From Meconema thalassinum (lineage: Eukaryota; Arthropoda; Insecta; Orthoptera; Tettigoniidae), in NCBI GenBank assembly GCA_946902985.2, contig OX336389.2, forward strand, positions 342,214,444 through 342,278,443: a DNA stretch of 64,000 bases, in the 5' to 3' direction. The notes beneath the pieces are model-generated. The model searched no databases. It saw only the letters and a list, made by a program, of their open reading frames with translations, and was not told the DNA's origin. Shown piece by piece: positions 30,675 to 40,259 of this stretch (its first letter is position 1; every line of letters starts with the position of its first letter). The position numbers were made by a program, and so were the translations under genes.

Positions 30675-32380
30675 CCCACCTAGCAAAAGAATTTATCTAA
30701 CACAAAATTGAAACCTTCAGAAAGGGACATACTTGAAAGAGGTCCTAAACACAATAGAAAAAGGATAACTAGTCTAGTAGCAGAAACTTAGTTAGCTAAC
30801 AGCAACCTCTCATCAGTAGAGAGAAATGCAATTAGATTTGAAGCCAGTTAACATGTCAAAAGGTAAAAGAAAACACCAAGAAAAGGAAATAACACAGAAC
30901 AGAAAAAAACTCATCTTCTTACGAACATCAATAAAAAGGTAGCAGATAGCAGTGACAAAGGTAACACAACCATAATGAATAAAAATAGTTACCATAAGTA
31001 AAAAGAACATTTTTTCAAGAAATTAATTTTACTAAGTTAAAAAAACATCATCATCATCATGCATCCAGCATTCACAGGATACTCAAACAATTACTCAATA
31101 CCATTAGCTTCCTTTCTTTACAACAATGATAATTATCTTCTCACTCACAGCCATGAACCCAAGAGACTCCTCACTGCTAAAACATTACCTAAAATCCTTA
31201 AGCATAACACACATCAACTATAGAAACAGCCCAACTTAAGAAGTTTCTCATTACATTAATTTTTTTAAAGAAACTCTATAAATTTATCTCTAATTCTAAT
31301 TTTAATAAAACATTATAGAGTTCTGCAAACAAAACTAAAACAACAAATAATGTACCTTCTCACACAATTCATTTATTTGGCATTGTCTTCCAACATCCCC
31401 ACAAACAAAACTTTATATCTCATCTGTAATCTCACCTCATTAGGATGAGAAGTGTTTTATTAAGTGTATAAATAATTAATGTAGGCTACTGTATTTTATT
31501 TCAGACGCTAGGTAATTAATTGTAACTCCCCGCCCAATCTTATTGGGCACACTTGTGTTGACCGACTGAAAAGCCTCTACTAATCTGACCATAGGGGCTA
31601 CAAAAATTGAAATTAAAGAATTCATGTCAATTCTATCTTTCACACTAGATTCCAATTATTTCACTTTTAATCACACAATTTATTGAAAGCTTTGATTTAT
31701 CACACAATTTATAAACAGTCGCATGGACTTCCTAAAGCTTCTGGCAAACATGTACATTGACCAGCATCAAACAACCAAAATAATTAATCTAAAGGTTTAC
31801 TATTTTGGGAAAGATATGTAGACAATATTTTTTGACCAAGAAACAACCAATGCCAATCAACTTTTCTGTTTTCCTAATACATTAGACCCCTTCATAAACT
31901 TCACACTGGAATCGGGAAGTAATAGATCACTGAATTTTCTAGTCTCACAATCCCGTTATTTTCCTGGAGTTGAAAAAGGGGAAACAAGATTTTGATGAAT
32001 GGTATTTTTCATATAATATTTATAGAAACCCAAATCAAACATCAACGGTCGTAAGAAATGATTCTTTCTACACAGATACCCATAAAGAATAGCCACATTT
32101 TACAATTTGATCAACAAAGCATTAAATGTTCCGCTCTAACCTACTAACTACTAAAAAGAAATGCACGTCATATTCTTCATTGTCCAAAACAATGGTTATG
32201 ATTATAACAAAATAAAAAATAAACCTAAAACCAACTTGAGCAATACTAATGGTGATAACAAGAAATTCAACACACTCACATATGACAGACTATACCATCT
32301 CAAAAAAAAAAAAATATATATACAAAAAAAACTGAGCTGTGGTATTTACCAATTAAATTTTTAGCCTATTTTCATTTATG
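30675..32380 (+). pseudogene. Penelope-like element (PLE) reverse transcriptase relic
   Basis: Recognisable pieces in correct order on the + strand. N-terminal LKPSERDILERGPKHN (PLE 'L...E...L..G..F' motif). DKGNTTIMNKNSYHK (the 'ADKGN..V.M....Y' motif, near 30950). IYKQSHGLP (near 31705) and LLANMYIDQH (near 31740), the 'Q..GL.MGS..S..LAN' region. ERYVDNI-like sequence near 31810, then LDPFINFTLESGSNRSLNFL. IYRNPNQTSTVVRNDSFYTD (32020 on). VQNNGYDYNKIK (32185). Possibly GIYQL, the start of a GIY-YIG domain, near 32340. Many stops; a short foreign piece sits near 31945-31985. PLE RTs are telomerase-related and are linked to hammerhead RNAs. Confidence 0.65.
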
Positions 32381-32399
32381 AAAAAAAAAGAAAAAGGCT

Positions 32400-33320
32400 T
32401 ACGAGATCACCTTTTGTCTGTGTGTGTGTGGGTACGTGTCTCCCTGTAATAAAATCTAAACAGCTGGAGCGATTTCAATGAAACTCGGTAAGGACATAGT
32501 ACTATTTTGTCCGACTACGACTGTGCCCTTCAAATTTTATTACGTCTCACCAATCTAACATGGTGGCTGTGCGAAATATTTCACTGGCATTCTACATCTC
32601 CGAAACTATTACTGAAATTTTGTATTGTGATAAAGGGCTCTGCCAGATGTTCACCTATGTAAATTTAAGAACCCTGTTAAGTACAAAACGAACATGGCGG
32701 CCAAGCAAAGTTGAAACATTTAAATAGACTTTTCTCACGATTTAACCATCCGAGCGCAGTTAAATATGGTACAGGAAATGTTTATACTCATTGTAATGCA
32801 CTGACATCTAATTTAGTTCAATTGTTTACGTAATCTCAAGGTGGCGGCTGTGTGAAATTTTAAAATTAAGTTTTTTTTTCTTGTGTCCTAATCATGTGAT
32901 CGAAGTCAATGTTTGAATAATGAACCTATGCAATAATCGTCATCTAATAGTACATAGCTCTATGGCCTACATATATATAAATCCAACATGGCGAACATCC
33001 AAAATATTTGGACGGTTCTCAATATCTACTAATCTATGACAGCAATCAAACTGACATTTTGAATGTTGATAAAGGCTATTAACATAAGTTCACCTATGGG
33101 ACATTCAATAACCTGGTGAGCACATATCCAAATATTTAAAAGAACGTTTCTCGCGATTTAACCATCCGAGCGCAGTGAAACTTGGTACGATAAATGCTTA
33201 TACAAATTTTAATCCACTGACATCTAATCTTTATCAATTGTTTTCATAACCTCAAGATGGTGGCTGTGCAAAATTTTAAAATCTCATTTTTATTTCTTGT
33301 GTTCTAATCATGCGATTGAT
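32400..33320. repeat. Two diverged tandem units of about 416 bp
   Basis: Blocks CGATTTAACCATCCGAGCGC (32738 and 33154), AGTTCACCTATG-type, ACTGACATCTAAT and GTGGCTGTG recur about 416-430 bp apart. The unit starts with TGTGTGTGTGGGTACGTG and a GGAGCGATTTCAATGAAACT motif common in insect repeats. No coding sequence. Confidence 0.55.
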
Positions 33321-33329
33321 TCACGGAAC

Positions 33330-33659
33330 AATTTCTTGAAATATTGGTAATTATTCCCACCAATTCTGTCATGTTGCAAATGTTCTCTGGTAGTCCTGTT
33401 CTCGAGCCCTGTGAATGAACTGTTGTGATTCTGTAACGATCTCCTCCATGGTGTCAAAATGCTCCCCCTCGAGTCTCAATTTCATTTTTGGAAACAAGAA
33501 GTCACTAGGGCCAAAATGTAATTAGTAAGCGGTATACAGGACGACTGACATGCTCTTTTACGTGAAAAAAATCATGGGTTTTATAGACTGTGCGAGTGAG
33601 AGCATAGTCATGATGCAGTAGCCAGTGTCTGTTGCGTCACAATTGAGGTCTTTTGCGAC
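33330..33659 (-). pseudogene. Mariner transposase relic, C-terminal half
   Basis: The - strand encodes RRKRPQL...HWLLHHDYA (second catalytic Asp region), then CDFLFPKMKLRLEGEHFDTM and REQDYQRTFATWQNWW, a mariner C-terminus. Frameshifted. Its N-terminal half lies on the other side of the 297-bp repeat array, at 35367-35560. Confidence 0.75.
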
Positions 33660-33710
33660 GAGCATTTATTGTCAATACATGATAAAAATGGTCCGGTTAG
33701 CTCAAACAAT

Positions 33711-33780
33711 GCCAGCGTTTCACCCCAGTGTGCCGTTGGGCTCGTCAGTTGGTACAGACACACCTACCAATACGCGTGGC
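33711..33780 (-). ncRNA. Type III hammerhead ribozyme, copy 1
   Basis: Same sequence as copy 4 read on the - strand. Predicted cleavage between 33771 and 33770. See 34587 for the fold. Confidence 0.88.
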
Positions 33781-34007
33781 TAGCACATACTGAGAAGGCC
33801 ATGCAAGACACAAAATACAAGCAGTATTGACGTCACGAGCATGCCAATGTGCTACGGGAGTCAAACTCCCTTTCATAAAAACAAAAGCCTTACCTTGGCA
33901 ATCCAATATAAGGTTTTGAATATTCCCGAAGGGAATATGATGTAGTTTCCATTTGAGCGGATGAATTATCAATACATGATAAAAATGGTCCGGTTAGCTC
34001 AAACAAT

Positions 34008-34077
34008 GCCAGCGTTTCACCCCAGTGTGCCGTTGGGCTCGTCAGTTGGTACAGACACACCTACCAATACGCGTGGC
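34008..34077 (-). ncRNA. Type III hammerhead ribozyme, copy 2
   Basis: Identical to copy 1, 297 bp on. Predicted cleavage between 34068 and 34067. Confidence 0.88.
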
Positions 34078-34304
34078 TAGCACATACTGAGAAGGCCATG
34101 CAAGACACAAAATACAAGCAGTATTGACGTCACGAGCATGCCAATGTGCTACGGGAGTCAAACTCCCTTTCATAAAAACAAAAGCCTTACCTTGGCAATC
34201 CAATATAAGGTTTTGAATATTCCCGAAGGGAATATGATGTAGTTTCCATTTGAGCGGATGAATTATCAATACATGATAAAAATGGTCCGGTTAGCTCAAA
34301 CAAT

Positions 34305-34374
34305 GCCAGCGTTTCACCCCAGTGTGCCGTTGGGCTCGTCAGTTGGTACAGACACACCTACCAATACGCGTGGC
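34305..34374 (-). ncRNA. Type III hammerhead ribozyme, copy 3
   Basis: Identical to copy 1. This is the last copy before the orientation switch at 34536/34537. Confidence 0.88.
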
Positions 34375-34586
34375 TAGCACATACTGAGAAGGCCATGCAA
34401 GACACAAAATACAAGCAGTATTGACGTCACGAGCATGCCAATGTGCTACGGGAGTCAAACTCCCTTTCATAAAAACAAAAGCCTTACCTTGGCAATCCAA
34501 TATAAGGTTTTGAATATTCCCGAAGGGAATATGATGTCAATACTGCTTGTATTTTGTGTCTTGCATGGCCTTCTCAGTATGTGCTA

Positions 34587-34656
34587 GCCACGCGTATTGG
34601 TAGGTGTGTCTGTACCAACTGACGAGCCCAACGGCACACTGGGGTGAAACGCTGGC
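34587..34656 (+). ncRNA. Type III hammerhead ribozyme, copy 4 (reference fold)
   Basis: Stem III is open: GCCA-C-GCG (34587-34594) pairs with CGC-TGGC (34650-34656), with one bulged C. The cleavage triplet GUA ends at 34596. Stem I is UUGGUA (34597-34602) with UACCAA (34613-34618). The core CUGACGA is 34619-34625. Stem II is GCCC (34626-34629) with GGGU (34642-34645). The core GAAA is 34646-34649. All invariant hammerhead positions are present. Loop I GUGUG (34604-34608) is fully complementary to loop II CACAC (34635-34639), the kind of loop-loop contact natural hammerheads need. Expected product: a 297-nt monomer able to circularise. Confidence 0.9.
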
Positions 34657-34883
34657 ATTGTTTGAGCTAACCGGACCATTTTTATCATGTATTGATAATT
34701 CATCCGCTCAAATGGAAACTACATCATATTCCCTTCGGGAATATTCAAAACCTTATATTGGATTGCCAAGGTAAGGCTTTTGTTTTTATGAAAGGGAGTT
34801 TGACTCCCGTAGCACATTGGCATGCTCGTGACGTCAATACTGCTTGTATTTTGTGTCTTGCATGGCCTTCTCAGTATGTGCTA

Positions 34884-34953
34884 GCCACGCGTATTGGTAG
34901 GTGTGTCTGTACCAACTGACGAGCCCAACGGCACACTGGGGTGAAACGCTGGC
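34884..34953 (+). ncRNA. Type III hammerhead ribozyme, copy 5
   Basis: Identical to copy 4, 297 bp on; predicted cleavage after 34893. Confidence 0.88.
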
Positions 34954-35180
34954 ATTGTTTGAGCTAACCGGACCATTTTTATCATGTATTGATAATTCAT
35001 CCGCTCAAATGGAAACTACATCATATTCCCTTCGGGAATATTCAAAACCTTATATTGGATTGCCAAGGTAAGGCTTTTGTTTTTATGAAAGGGAGTTTGA
35101 CTCCCGTAGCACATTGGCATGCTCGTGACGTCAATACTGCTTGTATTTTGTGTCTTGCATGGCCTTCTCAGTATGTGCTA

Positions 35181-35250
35181 GCCACGCGTATTGGTAGGTG
35201 TGTCTGTACCAACTGACGAGCCCAACGGCACACTGGGGTGAAACGCTGGC
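35181..35250 (+). ncRNA. Type III hammerhead ribozyme, copy 6
   Basis: Identical to copy 4; predicted cleavage after 35190. The final partial unit after it (to about 35353) has no ribozyme. Confidence 0.88.
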
Positions 35251-35366
35251 ATTGTTTGAGCTAACCGGACCATTTTTATCATGTATTGATAATTCATCCG
35301 CTCAAATGGAAACTACATCATATTCCCTTCGGGAATATTCAAAACCTTATATTAGAGCATTTATTG

Positions 35367-35560
35367 TTTGACCATGAGGACCAAGGTCCACAGCTCGTAT
35401 CATGCCAAAAAGAAACAATCAGTAGGCTCTTGTGCATGGTTGTCAAGACTCCTCGTAGCCTTCCACCGACATTCAGCCATTTTGAAAACGGGACTACCAC
35501 TCGAAACACTTAAGTTTGGCCATAGGCCTCCACAAGCATTTCATGGGTCTGTGTTGCAGA
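35367..35560 (-). pseudogene. Mariner transposase relic, N-terminal half
   Basis: The - strand encodes EMLVEAYGQT and FSKWLNVGGRLRG (mariner HTH region), then KSLLIVSFW with a shifted reading of the first-Asp region and GQT(I/V)N. It joins to the C-terminal half at 33659 once the repeat array and one 12-bp duplicate are removed. Confidence 0.65.
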
Positions 35561-36144
35561 TTTCCCAGTTTAACACAAAATTTAACACTCACTCTTTGTT
35601 CAAATTTTCAGTAATGTCGTTAAAAATCGCAGCACAGCACTTACATACCTTCAAGAAATCACATGTAGTGCACCCATAAAATGTGTGTAGCTGGATGCTA
35701 CTTGGCAGACTAATGCCCAAAGGGCTAAGGCATACAGTGAGACTCATTATAAAGCTAAGCAGCCATTTTGATCATATTTTGTATTTACTGAGGTAGAAAG
35801 GAACTAAAAACTACTGTAATATTGATGATGATGATAATTGTTGTTTTAAGGGGCCTAACATCTTGGTTATCAGCCCTACTGTAATATTACACCATTCTCT
35901 AATCAAGGGATAAAATATGGCAGAAAGTTTTATAGTCCTTTCCAAGATATAACAGAGGAAAAGGAGAGACCAGCCACCATATCTTTGCATATCTGGTAGA
36001 ATGCTTTATAACAACTGAGCTATTGCAGCTAAGTTTCATGGAGCTTGGCAGAATGGCAAAATCAATCAAGCAATATACACCAACCTATTGATATTTAACA
36101 ATTCACTATTGCATTGATGATAATATATGATTTCTTTCTTACAG
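35561..36144. other. Tektin intron, 3' part
   Basis: Mostly unremarkable AT-rich sequence. 35823-35882 (GATGATGATGATAATTGTTG, then GGGGCCTAACATCTTGG) looks like a SINE tail common in large insect genomes. It ends in a good acceptor, TTTCTTTCTTACAG. Confidence 0.5.
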
Positions 36145-36281
36145 ACATTGCAAAGGGCAAATGAAATAATCCTCAGTATTGGAAGATTGGAAAAAGCAAT
36201 TGCAGAAAAGGATGAGTACTTGGGTCTTGCTCAAACCCGCTTGTCCAATAGGAAACATAGGCCAAAAATCGAGCTCACAAA
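36145..36281 (+). CDS. Tektin-family gene, next exon
   Basis: Bounded by TTTCTTTCTTACAG and donor GTAAGT (36282). Phase 0 at its start fits the end of exon 24942-25162, so the two join in frame. Translation has LQRANEIILSIGRLEKAIAE, then LGLAQTRLSNRKHRPKIEL. The motif AQTRL....RP..EL is the most conserved part of tektins. It is open with no lesions. The alignment across the junction has the spacing I expect for tektin-2-like proteins (family knowledge). Exon end is phase 2. I did not find further exons downstream. Confidence 0.82.
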
Positions 36282-36727
36282 GTAAGTCTCGCTGTCCGTA
36301 ACGTAGTTCTTTCAATTTATTGAGTTATTCTGTTAAATAACTACAAAGTTATGCAAAGCTATGTCTTCACAAATGCTGCAAAGTATGCAAAGTGCCATGC
36401 AATGGTACAGTGAACAGTGTAGCATGTTAGTAGAAGCAGGACTCTACATGGTATACAGCAGAACACTGCTGCCTACTTGGTGATGATGGCTTGACAATGC
36501 ATGGTCATTATATGGATGGGTACGAAATGGTTCATTCAACTTATAAAGAAAAAACCATTAAAATCGATGACAGTACATTAAAGTGAATGGGAACTTAGGT
36601 ATTATTGTAGTAACTTATAAGGCACGAGCACATCTTTAATTTACAGAGACATTATTAAAAGTAATCTGATGTTCAGGGAGATTCAACAATTTATTATATA
36701 TCAGATTAAAGAAGGAAATAACTAATG
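36282..36727 (+). other. Tektin intron start, no other feature
   Basis: Follows the GTAAGT donor; no repeat or coding signal recognised. Confidence 0.4.
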
Positions 36728-37108
36728 TACACTCACTGGCAAAAAAAAAAAAACGAAACACTACAAATTTCAGACTAAACTAAATGTTGGACTGCTCCAA
36801 ACTTTGTATTAATCAAACACTATGACATTACAACAGTATGACAATGTGCCATAAGTAAATTACAAAATTAGCACAATAATTGGTAAACATTATTGATCAT
36901 GACAATCACAACAGTGCACAAACACGAATTTGGAAATGTTGAAACCTGGAATCCATCGTACTGTCCTCCAACCTGTTGCACTGTATGATTACAAATGTTG
37001 TACAAAAACTGTATTGTCCACAAAAATAAGTGGCACAAGAATTCAGAGCAATAAACCTTAAGACAACCATATGTGGTTATTCTTGTCCAATGACGGGATA
37101 AGGTAATA

Positions 37109-37826
37109 CACTACTATCTTGATAATCCGACATATATGGGACCGGGCAACCACCGGATTATTGAAAAATTCTGGATTATCGGGAGCTTTTCTCCCGTGAC
37201 AGTTAAGAAACGAATCCCAATCTTTTCTTAAAATTATCGAGCCAGCTAACGCTAGCCCGAAAATCGTCCTTTCTCGTAAAAATATTTTGCCTTTTCACGA
37301 AGAATGTGACCCGATAATGGTGTGTGCCTGGCACGCTCTTGCATAAACCAAGTGAATAAAGTATTTTCCATTTCAGGACACTCACCCGTTTTAACTGTCT
37401 TTCTTCCCTTCACGTCTCCCTCAGTAGTCCTAACGTACTCCAGGATTTTATCACGGTTGACTTTGATGTCATTAGATTGTAGATCGTCAACGCCATAAGT
37501 CCGTGCTAGGTTTATCGTGGTTTCTCCTTTGTCAAGTTTAATTGTTATCTCTTGTTTTTGACACAAATTTAAGGTCACGTGCTTTCTTTTGGTCGACATT
37601 GCAAGTAGTACAGTACATACAGTACACATGTGTACAGTACATACTATACACTAGGTTGTAAACTTGATAACAAAGGCGAAAGAGCTAATGGCGGGAAAGC
37701 GGCATACAGAATGAGTAGATAGTGAAGGGATGAGGGAGGGAAGACAATATGACACGTGTTTCCTGAGAGGGCCGGATTATCAAACGTGCCGGACTAACCA
37801 ACCACCGGATTATTGAGATTGTAATG
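37109..37826 (-). mobile_element. Tigger-like fragmentary element inside the MITE
   Basis: TIRs CACTACTATCTTGATAATCC and the reverse complement of GGATTATTGAGATTGTAATG, with TA on both sides. It carries only the 5' part of a transposase gene. Confidence 0.75.
37203..37629 (-). pseudogene. Tigger transposase N-terminus (CENP-B-like HTH)
   Basis: KRKHVTLNLCQKQEI, KLDKGETTINLARTYGV and DILREKAKYF-type sequence (here HILREKAKYFYEK), then, after a frameshift, DDFRASVSWLDNFKKRLG. This is the pair of helix-turn-helix DNA-binding domains of Tigger/CENP-B proteins. The catalytic DDE domain is absent. Confidence 0.8.
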
Positions 37827-38426
37827 TATTGGTGTTGTGATTGTCACAATCAACAATGGTTATCAATTATTGATCTGAAACTTCTCAAGTGAGCTAATTA
37901 ACTCATGATTAACTCACGGCACATTGTCATATTGCTGCAAAGTCACAACATTCAATTTATACCAGGTTTGAAACAGTCAAACATTGAATTTTGTCTGAAA
38001 TTCGTAGTGTTTCGATTTTTAAGCCGGTGAGTGTATATGGAGAATGCAAATGATAACAAATAAAAATTTAAAAAATACTGGTGATGGAACATAACTATTA
38101 CCTATTAGAGTTTTTAATAAATATAATCTCTAAATCACAAACACTCCTAGTCCTTGAATTACAATAGCACAGTTTGTTTACGCCAATGAGTCATCACATA
38201 TCGTATATAGTGGATGAAAAGCAAATTACACACTCATTGCACCCTGCAAAACCCTGCAGTAGAGGAATGATCCCATTCTCTACCCTAGATTTGAATGGGT
38301 TTGAAAAACAGTAAGTAAAACCTGTGTACTTGGAGCATATGAATTACTTATAAAGCCTCCGGTCCATGGCCTCTTGACATATGTGGAGAGGAGAATGGGC
38401 ATGGTAAACAATCTCTTTTAAAGCTA

Positions 38427-39097
38427 CAGTGAAACCCCTCAAATCCGAACCCCAGAAATCCGAAATCCCGGGTAATCCGAACGAGTTATTTTCGACAATT
38501 TCAAGTTTGAAAAAAAAAAAGAAACTTATTTTAGTGATAAAACAATTATATATTCGACAATATAACGTTATTTTAAATAATTAGTTGAAAAATTAACAAA
38601 GAAGTACAGTTGGCATACCTAACAAAGTGTAAAGGTGCCTAAGCTACAAACTTATCTCATCCAGGATTGATAAACGGAAAAGTTGGTTATTGTAATTTCT
38701 TAGGTTAATCAATTTGCAAAAACAATGAAATAACAATAGAAATACTCAAAATATAATTTAATCTTTCACGTGAAATCAGTTATCTTCAAATTGTCAAAGT
38801 GACGAAAACATTTTCGCGGTGGCAATCGTGCGCCAGCGTCGCATAACATGACATCGTTTGGCGTGACTACTGCGTGTTGTTCTACGAAGCGCAATGCGAT
38901 GTCAAGAGCAGATGCAGATTCAGTATAAGTCACATTGTCTGTCCAAGTTTCTTCTTCCCCACTGTCGCTAGCTCAACGTAGTCCTATACCGTAACGAGGG
39001 CTGGTTATTATGTTATGGATATTTTCGGCTAATCCGAACAAATTGAAATCCGAACAGGCTACAGCCCCAATTAGTTCGGATTTCAGGGGTTTTACTG
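38427..39097. mobile_element. Tigger-derived MITE, 671 bp
   Basis: Ends CAGTGAAACCCCTCAAATCC and GGATTTCAGGGGTTTTACTG, inverted, with TA on both sides (38425-38426 and 39098-39099). Repeated AATCCGAAC motifs lie near both ends. Non-coding. Confidence 0.82.
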
Positions 39098-39494
39098 TAT
39101 ATAATATGGCTGACCTGACTAGGATACAGAATTAATGCTGGAGAAACAGGATGAAACCTGTGCCAGCTAAGCTATATATTTCTGGAGGCCAACAAACAAG
39201 CTATGAAAGCTTTCAACTTGGTAGTAATATCACAGAAAGCTGCATGTCAAATACCATGGTGACTCATGTGACAGCCAAGACCTTATCTGTTTACATTCGT
39301 TTTTCTGTTATTGTAATTGTCATTCCTACAGTGATATGCTGTTCCCTTGTAAAACAGGGTAACTAGCATCTTGCTCTCGAACAATACCACTATAATTTTT
39401 ATTATCCATATTGGTCCGTATTGAAATAGAATTCCACTTAATACACTAACTTCGTTCCGTCTTTTCAATACTATTTAATTTACAAAATGCTGTC

Positions 39495-39536
39495 CTAGTA
39501 CATGTTTCGGACACATCTGTGTCCTTCTTCAGCTAG
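39495..39536 (-). ncRNA. PLE-type minimal hammerhead motif, left arm
   Basis: On the - strand: CUAG, core CUGAAGA, stem II GGACAC/GUGUCC with loop AGAU-type, core GAAA, a one-pair stem III C-AU-G, then UA and CUAG. Cleavage is expected before the last CUAG. A short stem III is typical of PLE hammerheads, which work best as dimers. Confidence 0.7.
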
Positions 39537-40259
39537 AAAACATGTTAAAACCTCATAGCTAAAAAATATACACTCAAAACATTGTGAATCATTAAAAAGT
39601 CATTAATGTGGACACAGGGTGTCTCATTGTCCGTACACTTGGAAAATGTCTATCCCTTTCTATAACTAATTAAAACATGTCAATCTAGTGATTGGCATTA
39701 GTCAAATTCTTCCTGTTTTCAAAGCACTGTGCCTCTTTGTTGCACTTGAGCTGCTCAATTTGATAAAAATTTCTATTTTTGATAAAACTATTTGTTTTAG
39801 TATCTGTTCTGAACAGGTCTGTACTGTTAAAAACACTAAAATCTAGAATTGATGGTGGCGCACTTTTATGTTAGGCTATTGGCTGATATATATGGTCGCA
39901 TTTTTTCTTACACGGACCGTAATTGAGTAGTTTGATATTATGGCTTATTATGTGATGCTATTGACAAAGGCGGAAAGTAGCTCGTATTGGGTGGAATCCT
40001 TGGGTGTCAAATGTTTCTCTAGAAGTAGTCTTTGTTGCAATCCCTCTTGCTTGCCTCTAAAACAAAAGGAAAACTTAATTATAAAAAGATGAAGATTTTA
40101 TGACTTGACCTGAGTTTTATAACCTTTGGTGAACTTACTTGTGAAGTAATTTTGAGATCCCCTGATGGTTCCCGTGCGGCGAATAAATCTAAGGAAAAGG
40201 AACAAATTGGTCCTATAACAGATGTACCGTTAAAATGTAATATGCTTATGAGGGCAATA

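Larger units (their letters stand above)
33672..35354. mobile_element. 297-bp hammerhead repeat array (retrozyme-like), two outward blocks
   Basis: Left block: about 2.9 units with the ribozyme strand on -, starts 33672, 33969 and 34266. Right block: about 2.7 units on +, from 34537. The switch is at 34536/34537. Units are apparently identical, spaced exactly 297 bp. The whole insertion is flanked by a 12-bp duplication, GAGCATTTATTG (33660-33671 and 35355-35366), and splits a mariner gene. Each unit also holds a strong hairpin, TATTCCCTTCGGGAATA, and a second, GGGAGTTTGACTCCC. There is no credible protein; the 75-codon frames are by-products. The structure matches a retrotransposed multimeric small RNA with self-cleaving ribozymes. 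Confidence 0.88.
36730..38033. mobile_element. Tc1/mariner-type MITE with a nested Tigger
   Basis: Ends are CACTCACTGGC and GCCGGTGAGTG, flanked by TA (36728-36729 and 38034-38035). The inner TIR carries CGAAACACTAC / GTAGTGTTTCG. Without the nested element (37109-37826) it is about 585 bp and mostly self-complementary. No transposase. Confidence 0.75.

Noticed and set aside
33672..35354. CRISPR-like array
   Set aside because: Units are 297 bp, contiguous, with no spacers, and sit in a eukaryotic intron.
33745..35513. Repeated 75-codon ORF (MIIHPLKWKLHH...) present four times plus a variant
   Set aside because: It is a by-product of the 297-bp hammerhead repeat. Identity follows from the DNA repeat, and it runs across ribozyme helices with no protein motif.
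39151..39366. 71-codon ORF between Tigger MITE and palindrome
   Set aside because: No recognised domain or splice context.
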